Below are positions 1 through 7,860 of a DNA stretch of 40,133 nt, one piece after another. The DNA lies in NCBI GenBank assembly GCA_002502295.1, contig DANX01000035.1, positions 1 to 40,133 of the forward strand, given 5' to 3'. Numbering within the stretch: position 1 is the stretch's first letter; every line of letters begins with the position of its first letter. The notes under the pieces were generated by a model. That model was given only the letters and a program-made list of their open reading frames with translations, had not been told where the DNA came from and made no database searches. A program made the translations under genes and the position numbers. The DNA comes from Euryarchaeota archaeon UBA561. GTDB taxonomy: Archaea > Thermoplasmatota > Poseidoniia > Poseidoniales > Poseidoniaceae.

Positions 1-82
1 CCTTCCACCTTTGGCTGAAGGTGAGGTTTCAGAGGTCTAGGTCCTCGATGCCTGATGTCCATCAAGCGTTTTCACCGTCGGT

Positions 83-1063
83 TTACACCTTTCGAATGTT
101 TTGGTTGTTCGAACTTAGTTCCACATCAAACGGACAAATTTCTTTCACCCAGACACTCATTTTTCCGGAGACATTGAGCAAACCCATCAGTTGGTCCCTC
201 CAATCATGAGGCCAATTTTTCAAGTCCCCCGCTTCCAATTGCAAGTGAACTGAGGCGAGAGCGTGATACACACGTGTGAGGTGGATGAATTCTCCTGATG
301 CCAACAAACGACGAACGACTTCGTTCGTGATCGCACTGACGGTTTCCTGATCGGGTTGTGCGCTCTTTTTCTCCGGTTCGTCGCTGTCTTGGACGACCCT
401 GCCCATCGGAGAATCACTCTTCTCCAATTCTGCAACTCGCATTTCAAGCTCCTTGAGGCGAGATTTCAGGGTTTTGAACGTCATACGTTCAGCGCCTTCC
501 TTCATTGGAATGAGTGGCGCAAGAAACTCTCCGGTTTCAAGGACTTCCCAATCCCGCATTATTCGGCCCTCTACAGCGTCCCAATCACGGTCATAGTCCT
601 CTTTTTCACTCTTGAGTTTGTCCCTTGTAATGACCAAACCGTTGTTCTCTATGGCATAGTCGATCCAAAACATGTCATCCTGTTCCGATGATACGATTTC
701 GAGTATTCCTTGGCGTCGAAGGGTTTCAAAGATACGAACATCGCCGATGGTGGCCATTTCTTTGTTTTTTACTGCCCACCAATACGTCCCTTGCTTGAGG
801 AATGCGCGAACTTCCCACCCCATTTCTTGAAAGAAATCCACGCAAGACTCCAATCGTTCGGGAAAGATTGACTGGATCAGGTTTTCCTCGTCGTCATAAC
901 CGTGGTGGTGGACTACATTGGCCGCGTCAACGACCACAACATCAAACCCATCAGCCTTAATCATGCAATGAACCAACGCATGAGCGTATATAATTGTGAA
1001 GTCGGCACGACAGTTATTGATCCAAGGTCCATCCAAGACAATTGAGTCATCGTTCAAATTCAT
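83..1063 (-). CDS. Regnase/Zc3h12a-like NYN-domain ribonuclease with coiled coil
   Basis: Probable metal-dependent endoribonuclease of the PIN/NYN fold. Numbered from the ATG at 1063 (326 aa), residues about 40-155 carry the Regnase pattern: VVVDAANVV with D46 and N49, the pair D129-D130 in EQDDMFWIDYA, and D148 in VITRDKL. The spacing between these acidic residues (83 and 18) is very close to that of the Zc3h12a family as I recall it. A short charged coiled coil follows (LKSRLKELEMRVAELEK), then a C-terminal region of about 75 residues with predicted helices, perhaps a winged-helix RNA-binding domain, which I cannot assign firmly. The frame stays open to 1129, but that start would overlap the divergent gene at 1115, so 1063 is preferred. 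Substrate RNA is unknown. Family call is good; RNase activity is inferred from retained acidic residues. Confidence 0.72.
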   Translation of the reverse strand: MNLNDDSIVLDGPWINNCRADFTIIYAHALVHCMIKADGFDVVVVDAANVVHHHGYDDEENLIQSIFPERLESCVDFFQEMGWEVRAFLKQGTYWWAVKNKEMATIGDVRIFETLRRQGILEIVSSEQDDMFWIDYAIENNGLVITRDKLKSEKEDYDRDWDAVEGRIMRDWEVLETGEFLAPLIPMKEGAERMTFKTLKSRLKELEMRVAELEKSDSPMGRVVQDSDEPEKKSAQPDQETVSAITNEVVRRLLASGEFIHLTRVYHALASVHLQLEAGDLKNWPHDWRDQLMGLLNVSGKMSVWVKEICPFDVELSSNNQNIRKV

Positions 1064-1114
1064 CCTCGGGACATAAAGCGGTGGTATCAAGTAGATGAAA
1101 ATCAGGCAAATCAC

Positions 1115-1360
1115 ATGGGATTTGTCCAAGACTGGTTCGGTTTCAACGGTTGGAAGGAACTCTCCACCAAAGGAAGTGTGCTCGCCACCATCGCTTATCG
1201 GGTTGTCTTCGTCATCGGATTGGCGGCTGCCATCATCGGCTACTCGTATGCTTCTGGAGGCGAGGACCCTTCGCTGTTGTACATCATCGTCGCCGGGTTC
1301 GTTTGGTTCTTAGCGTTCCAGTTTATGCTGAATTTGGTTTTTGTGAACGGTTCCCGGTAG
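1115..1360 (+). CDS. Small two-helix membrane protein
   Basis: An 81-residue protein with a short polar N-terminus (MGFVQDWFGFNGWKELSTKG) and two hydrophobic segments at about 22-45 and 54-76, separated by a short loop (ASGGEDPS). The pattern weakly recalls DUF4282-type small membrane proteins, but I cannot confirm this. It is divergent from the NYN nuclease gene, with only about 50 bases between the preferred starts. Function unknown. Membrane localisation is a safe reading of the sequence. Confidence 0.6.
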   Translation: MGFVQDWFGFNGWKELSTKGSVLATIAYRVVFVIGLAAAIIGYSYASGGEDPSLLYIIVAGFVWFLAFQFMLNLVFVNGSR

Positions 1361-1395
1361 CGAATGCTGTGATCTCTTTCACGAGGTTGTAGCAC

Positions 1396-1413
1396 CATTT
1401 GTTTGAACAAATG
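1396..1413. repeat. Short perfect inverted repeat upstream of the calcium-repeat surface protein
   Basis: CATTTGTT-TG-AACAAATG: two 8-base arms around a 2-base centre, lying in the 104-base gap between the small membrane protein and the start at 1465. It could be a dimeric operator, or a hairpin ending the upstream transcript. The AT-rich arms and tiny loop fit a DNA-binding site better than a stable RNA hairpin. No function is demonstrated. Confidence 0.4.
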
Positions 1414-1464
1414 TAGGCGCAGAGCAAGCAAGGTATCATATGGAATGGTGGATGAATATTGAGC

Positions 1465-4182
1465 ATGATGGAAAAGCAGATTGCCTTCACCTTCGTGTTC
1501 ATCCTTCTTTTCGCTCTACCATCCTATTCAACGCAAGCCGAGGAAACCGAGGTCGTTGACGCCTTTGGTGACGGATTTGTGGAAGTGGTCATCGCCGATT
1601 CTTCTGACGATCTCAGCAGTCCGACGGACCTCGAGTTTCATCCAGGGCGCACCAATGAGCTCTGGATTGCTAATCAAGCCACGGACAGCATGACCATTGT
1701 TTCCAACACCGGTTTTGAAAATCAGACCAGTCAAAACCGAGAAGACGCCTACAGCAACCACTTCTTGGAGGAGGTCAGCGCCATTGCGTTTGGTGCCTAT
1801 CACCCAGAGTTTGATTGGCAGTGGGGCTCGGCTCAAGAGACCGACAACACCTACTGCGGGCAAGGCACGCCGAACAACTTCATGGGGCCGTCGCTGTGGC
1901 CATCCTCGCTGGACCATTACGCTGTAGAAAACCAAAACAACAACTTGCTTGGCAGTCACATTGACATGAACCACGAATCACCCTTTGGCGTTGGTATCGC
2001 TCACGATGTAGACAATGTCTACTGGTACAACGACGGGCACTACGGAGAACTGGTTCGCTACGACTTCAAAGAGGACCACGACACAGGATATGACGACCAT
2101 TCAGACGCCATCGTGCAACGCTTTTCTGATGTACAACTCACCCATATCTTGGGACTTCCCGGACACATGGTGCTCGACAAGAATTCTGGAATTCTTTACA
2201 TCGCCGACCCAGCTGCCAATCGCGTACTCTGGGTGAACACCGACGACAGCACTTACACCACCACGGACATCATGAACGATGCCTCGCGAATGGAACCACT
2301 CGCTGAATACTCCCGAATCAACGGCATCGAATGGGGCGTCCTTGCCACGGGACTCGACCGCCCGTCCGGTATTGCCCTCGGAGACGGTGAACTCTTTGTC
2401 TCAGAGTACGGCAACGGCAACATCGTCGCTTACGAATTGTCAACCAGTGGAAAAGTGGGCACCTATCTCGATGAAATTCAGACCACGGCGTCCGCCATTA
2501 TGGGCCTCGAAATTGGGCCAAACGGTCATCTCTACTACGTTGACCACGACCAAGACGAAGTCGTGCGCATCGACCCGTTCGCTGACGAGGACGGGGACGG
2601 CATTGGCGACGATGCTGACAACTGTCCAATGGTCCCGAACGCCTCTCAATCCAACTACGACGGCGATGACCTCGGAGACGCTTGCGACCAAGACGACGAC
2701 AACGACGGCGTCGTGGACGCCGACGATCGTTGCCAGCAAGGAACACGTGAATGGCTCTCAACCAGCCAAAACGACCACGATGGAGACGGTTGTAAGGACG
2801 CCGTTGAAGACGCCGATGACGACAACGACAGCGTCTATGATTTCGCCGATTTGTGTTCAACCGGAACGCTTGGGTGGACCTCAAGCGAGCAAACCGATTA
2901 TGACGGCGATGGGTGCTCTGACGCCGATGAAGACGTGGATGACGACAACGACGGCATCTGCGACGGTACTCAACTCGATGACCGATTAGCCTGCACCGTC
3001 TCTTCGGTGGAGGTTGACCTGTGTCCGACCAGCTCCCTGAGCTTCACCTCCTCAAACAGCAACGATGCAGACCGAGATGGTTGTGAAGACACCAACGAAG
3101 ACACCGATGACGACAACGACGGGTTCCTTGACAGCGAAGACGCCTGCCCAATGCTGGCTGGCACAAGTTCCCAAGGAGATGTCCTCGGCTGCACCGATGG
3201 GGACGACGACGGCTACAGCGACACCACTGACGCCTTCCCCGTCGATGGAACACAATGGGCCGATCTTGATGAGGACGGCTACGGTGATAATCCGGACGGG
3301 TTCCAAGGAGACGCCTGCATCGTACGAGCGGGCACCTCCACGAAGGACCGCTTTGGATGCGTGGACACCGACGCTGACGGATGGTCAGATTTCAACGACG
3401 CTTTCCCAGCCATCAATTCGCAACATCTTGACACCGATGCCGATGGATACGGCGATGCCGCTGACGGTTTCCAACCGGACCAGTGCCCAACGCAACCGGG
3501 TACCTCTACGCAAGACAGGTACGGGTGCCTTGATACCGACGGTGACGGTTGGTCCGACCTCAACGATGCCTTCCCCGAGGAGCCAACTCAACATTTGGAC
3601 AGCGATAGCGACGGTTATGGCGACAACGCGGAGGGCGCACAGCCCGATACTTGCCCGAGCGAATACGGGACCTCGAATGCACAAATCTATGGATGCGTCG
3701 ACGGCGATGGCGACGGTTGGGCCGACACCACGGACATCTATCCAAACGATGCCCTCCTGTGGTCTGATGGCGATCAAGACGGCTACGCTGACCAGAAAGG
3801 GACCGACCTGTCAGATGATTGCCCAGAAGTCTACGGCACTTCCACAGAAGATTCACTCGGTTGCCCGGACACCGATGGCGACGGTTGGTCAAATTCGGCG
3901 GATTCCCATCCTGAAGATGCCACCAAGTATGAAGCCGGTGGCCTCCTTTCGAATCAGAACCTCTACATCGGGCTTCTTGTGTTGTTCGTCGCCTTGGCCG
4001 TTGTAGGCTTTACGAGTCGACGTCGCAGCTCCGAAACCACCATCAAAACACCAGCACCCTTGACATCCGCACCGGCGCTCGTCCAACCCACTGGACCGCC
4101 ACTCCCTCCTGGCGGGCTGCCTCCAGGTTGGACCATGGAGCAATGGGCATGGTACGGCGAAGACTACCTCAAAAGGCAGTGA
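1465..4182 (+). CDS. Surface protein: NHL-like beta-propeller, thrombospondin type-3 repeats, TM anchor and GWTMEQW tail
   Basis: A 905-residue exported protein. The N-terminus is a signal peptide (EKQIAFTFVFILLFALPSYS). Residues about 40-370 hold NHL/SMP30-like propeller motifs such as SSPTDLEFHPG, NELWIANQ, LYIADPAANRVLWV and DRPSGIALGDGELFVSEYGNG. Residues about 371-820 are a long run of Asp-rich thrombospondin type-3 repeats (DADGDGWSD, DDDNDG) with paired cysteines, which bind Ca2+ in known families. A single transmembrane helix at about 832-850 is followed by RRRSS (stop transfer), a proline-rich linker and the tail GGLPPGWTMEQWAWYGEDYL. The frame opens with TTG at 1459; ATG at 1465 or 1468 is likelier. 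Expected topology is extracellular body, cytoplasmic tail. The ligand is unknown; a Ca2+-stiffened stalk carrying a sensory or adhesive propeller is an inference. Confidence 0.85.
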   Translation: MMEKQIAFTFVFILLFALPSYSTQAEETEVVDAFGDGFVEVVIADSSDDLSSPTDLEFHPGRTNELWIANQATDSMTIVSNTGFENQTSQNREDAYSNHFLEEVSAIAFGAYHPEFDWQWGSAQETDNTYCGQGTPNNFMGPSLWPSSLDHYAVENQNNNLLGSHIDMNHESPFGVGIAHDVDNVYWYNDGHYGELVRYDFKEDHDTGYDDHSDAIVQRFSDVQLTHILGLPGHMVLDKNSGILYIADPAANRVLWVNTDDSTYTTTDIMNDASRMEPLAEYSRINGIEWGVLATGLDRPSGIALGDGELFVSEYGNGNIVAYELSTSGKVGTYLDEIQTTASAIMGLEIGPNGHLYYVDHDQDEVVRIDPFADEDGDGIGDDADNCPMVPNASQSNYDGDDLGDACDQDDDNDGVVDADDRCQQGTREWLSTSQNDHDGDGCKDAVEDADDDNDSVYDFADLCSTGTLGWTSSEQTDYDGDGCSDADEDVDDDNDGICDGTQLDDRLACTVSSVEVDLCPTSSLSFTSSNSNDADRDGCEDTNEDTDDDNDGFLDSEDACPMLAGTSSQGDVLGCTDGDDDGYSDTTDAFPVDGTQWADLDEDGYGDNPDGFQGDACIVRAGTSTKDRFGCVDTDADGWSDFNDAFPAINSQHLDTDADGYGDAADGFQPDQCPTQPGTSTQDRYGCLDTDGDGWSDLNDAFPEEPTQHLDSDSDGYGDNAEGAQPDTCPSEYGTSNAQIYGCVDGDGDGWADTTDIYPNDALLWSDGDQDGYADQKGTDLSDDCPEVYGTSTEDSLGCPDTDGDGWSNSADSHPEDATKYEAGGLLSNQNLYIGLLVLFVALAVVGFTSRRRSSETTIKTPAPLTSAPALVQPTGPPLPPGGLPPGWTMEQWAWYGEDYLKRQ

Positions 4183-4201
4183 GGTCCGAAACAAGGTCCG
4201 T

Positions 4202-4498
4202 TCAATCGTCTTTGGCTGGCACGGAAATGCCCCAGCCCACATACGCAGCTCCCAAGCGGTTGGCCCATACTGACAGGATTTCCCAAGCACCGGATACAGT
4301 GAACGGTTCTTGGTCTGTTTCGGGTTCAAGTCGGACGGAGACCCCCCATGCATCACAGTCAAGCGTTGCTCTGGCGTGGAAACGCAATCGGCCCTCCTCA
4401 AACAACACTCGTTTGTCGTGGAAGACCTCAACTAAGCGGTCTTCAAGACGGGCCCGAATGGCTTCCGGTGTTCGCTCATTGTCATCGTTTTTGCTCAT
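4202..4498 (-). CDS. Small soluble protein of unknown function
   Basis: A 98-residue protein starting MSKNDDNERTPEAIRARLED. It has an N-terminal helix followed by alternating hydrophobic residues that suggest a small beta-sheet (RLRFHARATLDCDAWGVSVRL) and a final helix rich in aromatic residues (AWEILSVWANRLGAAYVGWG). There is no signal peptide, cysteine cluster or motif I recognise. It converges on the calcium-repeat protein gene with a 19-base gap. Codon use and composition resemble its neighbours, so I take it as a real gene, with no function assigned. Confidence 0.55.
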   Translation of the reverse strand: MSKNDDNERTPEAIRARLEDRLVEVFHDKRVLFEEGRLRFHARATLDCDAWGVSVRLEPETDQEPFTVSGAWEILSVWANRLGAAYVGWGISVPAKDD

Positions 4499-4531
4499 GA
4501 TATCATGAGCATTTTAGGCGGTATAAACTCC

Positions 4532-5020
4532 TCAATCAATGTCAATCCATGGACTGCTTTCGCACGTTCCATTGTGATAGATGGTACCGTCCTGATAGCC
4601 GGCAGAAAATCGCACTTCCTCACACCCGTTGTGACAAAAATTCTCAGGACTGGTCATCATCAGTGTCGTGGCCCAATATGAGCCATCATGCCCATCACCG
4701 TAATTTTCCCAACCTGTTTGTCGGAAGGCAATGTTTTGAACCGAACCATCGCTAAACTTGACGTCTAACCCGACCCAGAGCTCCTGATTGGCTTCATGAA
4801 CCTCAGATTCTTCGAGCCAACCTCCTCCTCCGTTGAGCAATTCGAGGATCACGGTGAGGTTGTTTTGGTCGTCAACCACTTTGGTGTCGTACACGTAATC
4901 GTATCCACCGTACATTTCCTCATAGCCTTCCCCACATCCGGTGAGGCCGCTGATTCCGGTGCATCCGGAGAGGACAAACGTGGAGGTCACCAAGAGTGCG
5001 AGAACCATGTGTTTCGCCAC
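4532..5020 (-). CDS. Predicted lipoprotein, unknown function
   Basis: A 162-residue protein with a classic lipoprotein signal: Lys3, a hydrophobic stretch, then LSGC with Cys20 as the predicted lipidated residue. The mature part is acidic and aromatic-rich (YEEMYGGYDYVYDTK) and then mostly beta (NLTVILELLNGG, ELWVGLDVKFSDGSVQNIAF). Further cysteines (FCHNGCEE and one near the C-terminus) could form disulfides, consistent with an extracytoplasmic site. The start is GTG at 5020, with a GGTGG ribosome-binding-like sequence upstream; an ATG at 5008 is the alternative. Function unknown. It may be a lineage-specific surface lipoprotein. Confidence 0.65.
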   Translation of the reverse strand: MAKHMVLALLVTSTFVLSGCTGISGLTGCGEGYEEMYGGYDYVYDTKVVDDQNNLTVILELLNGGGGWLEESEVHEANQELWVGLDVKFSDGSVQNIAFRQTGWENYGDGHDGSYWATTLMMTSPENFCHNGCEEVRFSAGYQDGTIYHNGTCESSPWIDID

Positions 5021-5062
5021 AGCGAATCATCCACCATGTTCTCTCTTAGTGTAAGGAATCGT

Positions 5063-7006
5063 TCAACCAATGGCCTGAATCTCTTCGTCGTGCTTCTTGA
5101 GCAAGTTTCGCAACTTTACCTTGAACGAGGGCGTCAACATTTCGTTGTCGGTGGTCCACTCCTCAGGGTCAAGGATGAGGGTGCGGGCTACTTCGTAGCC
5201 TTTCCAGTCGGGTGCGACCATGTTGTTCTTCTTCAAATCGTCAAGCAGAAATTTCCGCACGTCGGCGCTGGCGCAAAGGGCAGCGTCGTCGCCCGAGGCA
5301 TCCATGCCAGCGCTCTTGAGGGCGGCACGAAGGGCTTCCATGTTTGGGTGAGCAATGAGGAAGGTGTTCAGCATGTTTCGACCGTCGAGCACGCACTGCT
5401 CCACCATCGGGTTGAGCGTAATGGTCTCTTCAAGACCGGAGGGGGCGACGTATTTGCCGTTCTCCAACTTGAATTGGGACTTGACTCGACCGGTGATGGA
5501 CAGGTAACCGTCGGGGGTTAGTTTTCCAAGGTCGCCAGTGCGGAAGGTTCCAGGTTCAATGATAACCTCCTTGGTTGCTTCTTCATTGTTCCAGTACCCC
5601 ATCATAACGTTGGGGCCGGTGACCACGATTTCACCTTCGTCGGGGCGCTCTGGGTCATCCCAAGCGTCCGTGTCGATGGTGACCTTCACGCCGTTAGCGA
5701 CCTTGCCGACGGTGTTGAGGCGGCTGGTGCCAGCTCCTGACCAACCGTTGGCGGAGACGAGTGGGGAGGTTTCGGTCAAGCCGTAGCCTTCGTAGCAGTT
5801 GAAACCGACCATCTGAATGAAGGCAGCGACATCTGGGGAGAGGGCGGCTGCACCGGACATGCAGAAGCGGATGTTTCCACCAAATCGAGCACGGACTTTG
5901 GACCAAACCAGTTTGTCCCACAATTTGTCAAAGAAGCCGCTTGGAGGTACTGCATCACACTCAACACCGGCCTTGGCAATGCGCTTTGCCGCTGATTTCT
6001 GTGCTTTACCGACAAAGACCTTCTTGAGTCCAGTAGCGGCTTCAAACTGAGCGTTGACACGGTCGTAGAACTTGTTCCACACACGGGGCACGGCCAGGAG
6101 AACGGCCGGCTTAATCTCAATGCATTCGTCGGCGATCTTGGTCAAGTCCGAAATCAAGTTGATGTGAACACCACAGCGAATCATCCAGTGCAGGTCAAAG
6201 GTGGACCCGAAGGAATGCGCCCAGGGCAGGAAGGCTGCGTTTTTGTCGCCGACATAGATGGTGAATGCCGATTGAACACAAAGGATGTTTGAGAGCGTGT
6301 TCCAGTTGGACAGCATGACACCCTTCGGGTTTCCGGTGGTACCGGAGGTGTAGATGAGGGTGTTCAAGGCAAAGGGGTCGTCGGTGATTTCAAACATGTC
6401 AGCGCTTCGACCAGCTGCCACGAAATCGGGCCATGCGTGGACGGTGACGCCTTCTGGGGGGAGTTCGTTAGCGGGCTCATCGCCCAAGAGCAAAATTCCA
6501 CATGATGGCCATCCGCTGGCTTCGCTTGGCATGTTTGCAACGAGTTTGTCAAGGACACCCGTGTCAGCGACGGCGAGCAGAGAAGGGGTAGAATCGTTGA
6601 GGATGTAAGCCCATTCCGTGCCGTGCTGATGCGTGTACATGGCGGTGTAGGCGGCTCCGATGCCGTTGGCGCCATAGGAGAGCGCCGCCCATTCCACGGA
6701 GTTGTTGAGAATCAAGGCCACACGGTCGCCGGCTTTGACGCCAACCGCTGAAAGTTGCTTCCCTACCGAGGTGGCAAGTTCACCAAATTGGTTGTAGGAA
6801 ATGTGAGTTCGTGGCATGCCTGGAGCAGGAATGTAGCCGAAGCAGGGCAAGTCGCCGAAGCGGTCGACGCTCGTCATGAGCATTTGGTACAGCGTGCGGG
6901 GGTCGTCACCCTCCGGTTTCTTCCATTGGCGGTCGTTCGGCTGACGTTCCCATGCGAGTTCAAAGGGTTCCATGGAATGTGAGTAGGGCATTGAGCATTT
7001 GAACAT
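5063..7006 (-). CDS. Long-chain fatty-acid--CoA ligase (AMP-forming)
   Basis: Activates fatty acids to acyl-CoA through an acyl-adenylate. The 647-residue product has the full ANL-superfamily set: P-loop-like LIYTSGTTGNPKGVMLS, the adenine-binding YEGYGLTETSPLVS, FRTGDLG, and the hinge region ITGRVKSQFKLENGKYVAP containing the fatty-acid-ligase KLENGKYVAP form. The order of motifs and the length match FadD15/ACSL-type enzymes, not short-chain acetyl-CoA synthetases. The frame is open up to 7129, but that would overlap the glycosylase gene; ATG at 7006 lies seven bases after the glycosylase stop, and ATG at 6973 is also possible. Likely co-transcribed with the upstream glycosylase. A role in degradation or in acyl-chain salvage cannot be decided from this window. 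Confidence 0.92.
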   Translation of the reverse strand: MFKCSMPYSHSMEPFELAWERQPNDRQWKKPEGDDPRTLYQMLMTSVDRFGDLPCFGYIPAPGMPRTHISYNQFGELATSVGKQLSAVGVKAGDRVALILNNSVEWAALSYGANGIGAAYTAMYTHQHGTEWAYILNDSTPSLLAVADTGVLDKLVANMPSEASGWPSCGILLLGDEPANELPPEGVTVHAWPDFVAAGRSADMFEITDDPFALNTLIYTSGTTGNPKGVMLSNWNTLSNILCVQSAFTIYVGDKNAAFLPWAHSFGSTFDLHWMIRCGVHINLISDLTKIADECIEIKPAVLLAVPRVWNKFYDRVNAQFEAATGLKKVFVGKAQKSAAKRIAKAGVECDAVPPSGFFDKLWDKLVWSKVRARFGGNIRFCMSGAAALSPDVAAFIQMVGFNCYEGYGLTETSPLVSANGWSGAGTSRLNTVGKVANGVKVTIDTDAWDDPERPDEGEIVVTGPNVMMGYWNNEEATKEVIIEPGTFRTGDLGKLTPDGYLSITGRVKSQFKLENGKYVAPSGLEETITLNPMVEQCVLDGRNMLNTFLIAHPNMEALRAALKSAGMDASGDDAALCASADVRKFLLDDLKKNNMVAPDWKGYEVARTLILDPEEWTTDNEMLTPSFKVKLRNLLKKHDEEIQAIG

Positions 7007-7013
7007 CACCCCG

Positions 7014-7781
7014 TTAGTCAATGAGGACATTTCGGACGTTTTGGCGCCAATCTGCTCCATCGTTTCGGTTGGCCAACGGGCTTGCAGGACTTGGATGCCA
7101 GCAGGTCGTGATCTGAATTTCTCGTCCACTTGCTGTCGTACCGTGCCCCTTTTTTTCGGCGTTAAACGCCAGTCGGGCGCGTTGTTCAGCGTACTTCCCT
7201 ACGCCCACGATGCGCGTGATGCCCATGATATCAACCACTTTGCGCAAATGGTCGTCGCAGGCTTCCAACACCGGCCCGATCAGTGCTTTAGGCACCTTGT
7301 CAGGGGTAATGTTCTGTCCTCGCTCGCCGAGCAACAAAAGGGGACAATGGTTCACCACGAACAAATTAGCGAAGGTGGCTTCCGGTGAACCGTAGAGTTC
7401 TTCCATCAAGTTCCAAAGTCGCGTTCCCGAAACTTCCTGTCGCTCCAACTCCATGCCCAGGATGGGTCGTTTTGGGTGGGCGTTGTTTGGTGTTTCGAGT
7501 GTTCTCGCCTCAATCCGCAGGAAGTCTTTCGCAACCTGCGTTGCGCCAAAGGGAACGCCCGTTTGAGCCATGCCCCACGGTCCAGGATTCATGCCAAGGA
7601 GCAAGGTGGTGGCGCCCAGTCCGCCCCACTGTTCAATGAATTGGACATGATGGTCCCAGGCGTAATTGAGGGGATTGGTGGCATGGGCCACGTGCCCGCT
7701 CGACTCGAGCGCCGCTATGGCTTCGTCGCAGTGCAACGAAAGGCGTTTCGCGGCCAGTTTCAGCGACTCGACGGCCGTCAT
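7014..7781 (-). CDS. SMUG1-family (family 3) single-strand-selective uracil-DNA glycosylase
   Basis: Removes uracil and related lesions from DNA as the first step of base-excision repair. From the ATG at 7781 the product is 255 aa. It carries the SMUG1 active-site signature GMNPGPWGMAQTGVPFG (N65 equivalent to the catalytic Asn), the conserved HPKRPILGMELERQEVSGTRLW, the VVNHCPLLLL segment, VVGVGKYAEQRAR, and the second active-site motif HPSPASP (H229). Together these resemble animal SMUG1 far more than family 1, 4 or 5 enzymes. The open frame extends to 7952 into the upstream radical SAM gene; M at 7781 (MTAVESLKL) best fits the family length. It lies seven bases before the acyl-CoA ligase start. 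Confidence 0.9.
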   Translation of the reverse strand: MTAVESLKLAAKRLSLHCDEAIAALESSGHVAHATNPLNYAWDHHVQFIEQWGGLGATTLLLGMNPGPWGMAQTGVPFGATQVAKDFLRIEARTLETPNNAHPKRPILGMELERQEVSGTRLWNLMEELYGSPEATFANLFVVNHCPLLLLGERGQNITPDKVPKALIGPVLEACDDHLRKVVDIMGITRIVGVGKYAEQRARLAFNAEKKGHGTTASGREIQITTCWHPSPASPLANRNDGADWRQNVRNVLID

Positions 7782-7860
7782 GGTCGTTGGCTGTCGCCAG
7801 ACCCTATGGCCTTCACGGTGGAGTTCTTGAAAAGTGCAAATATGCAATATGAATATCAAA

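Noticed and set aside
1..82. Left-edge sequence with a CACCTT...AAGGTG hairpin at 6-23
   Set aside because: Too short and without a recognisable frame. The hairpin is six base pairs and could be chance.
2600..3900. Regular DNA repeats considered as a CRISPR array or minisatellite
   Set aside because: The units are imperfect, differ in length and stay in frame, encoding thrombospondin type-3 repeats. There are no identical repeats with unique spacers.
3065..4006. Long plus-strand open frame in another phase inside the calcium-repeat protein
   Set aside because: It arises from the biased Asp/Gly codons of the repeats. Its translation is low-complexity Thr/Met/Pro text, and the main frame has a signal peptide, repeats and membrane helix.
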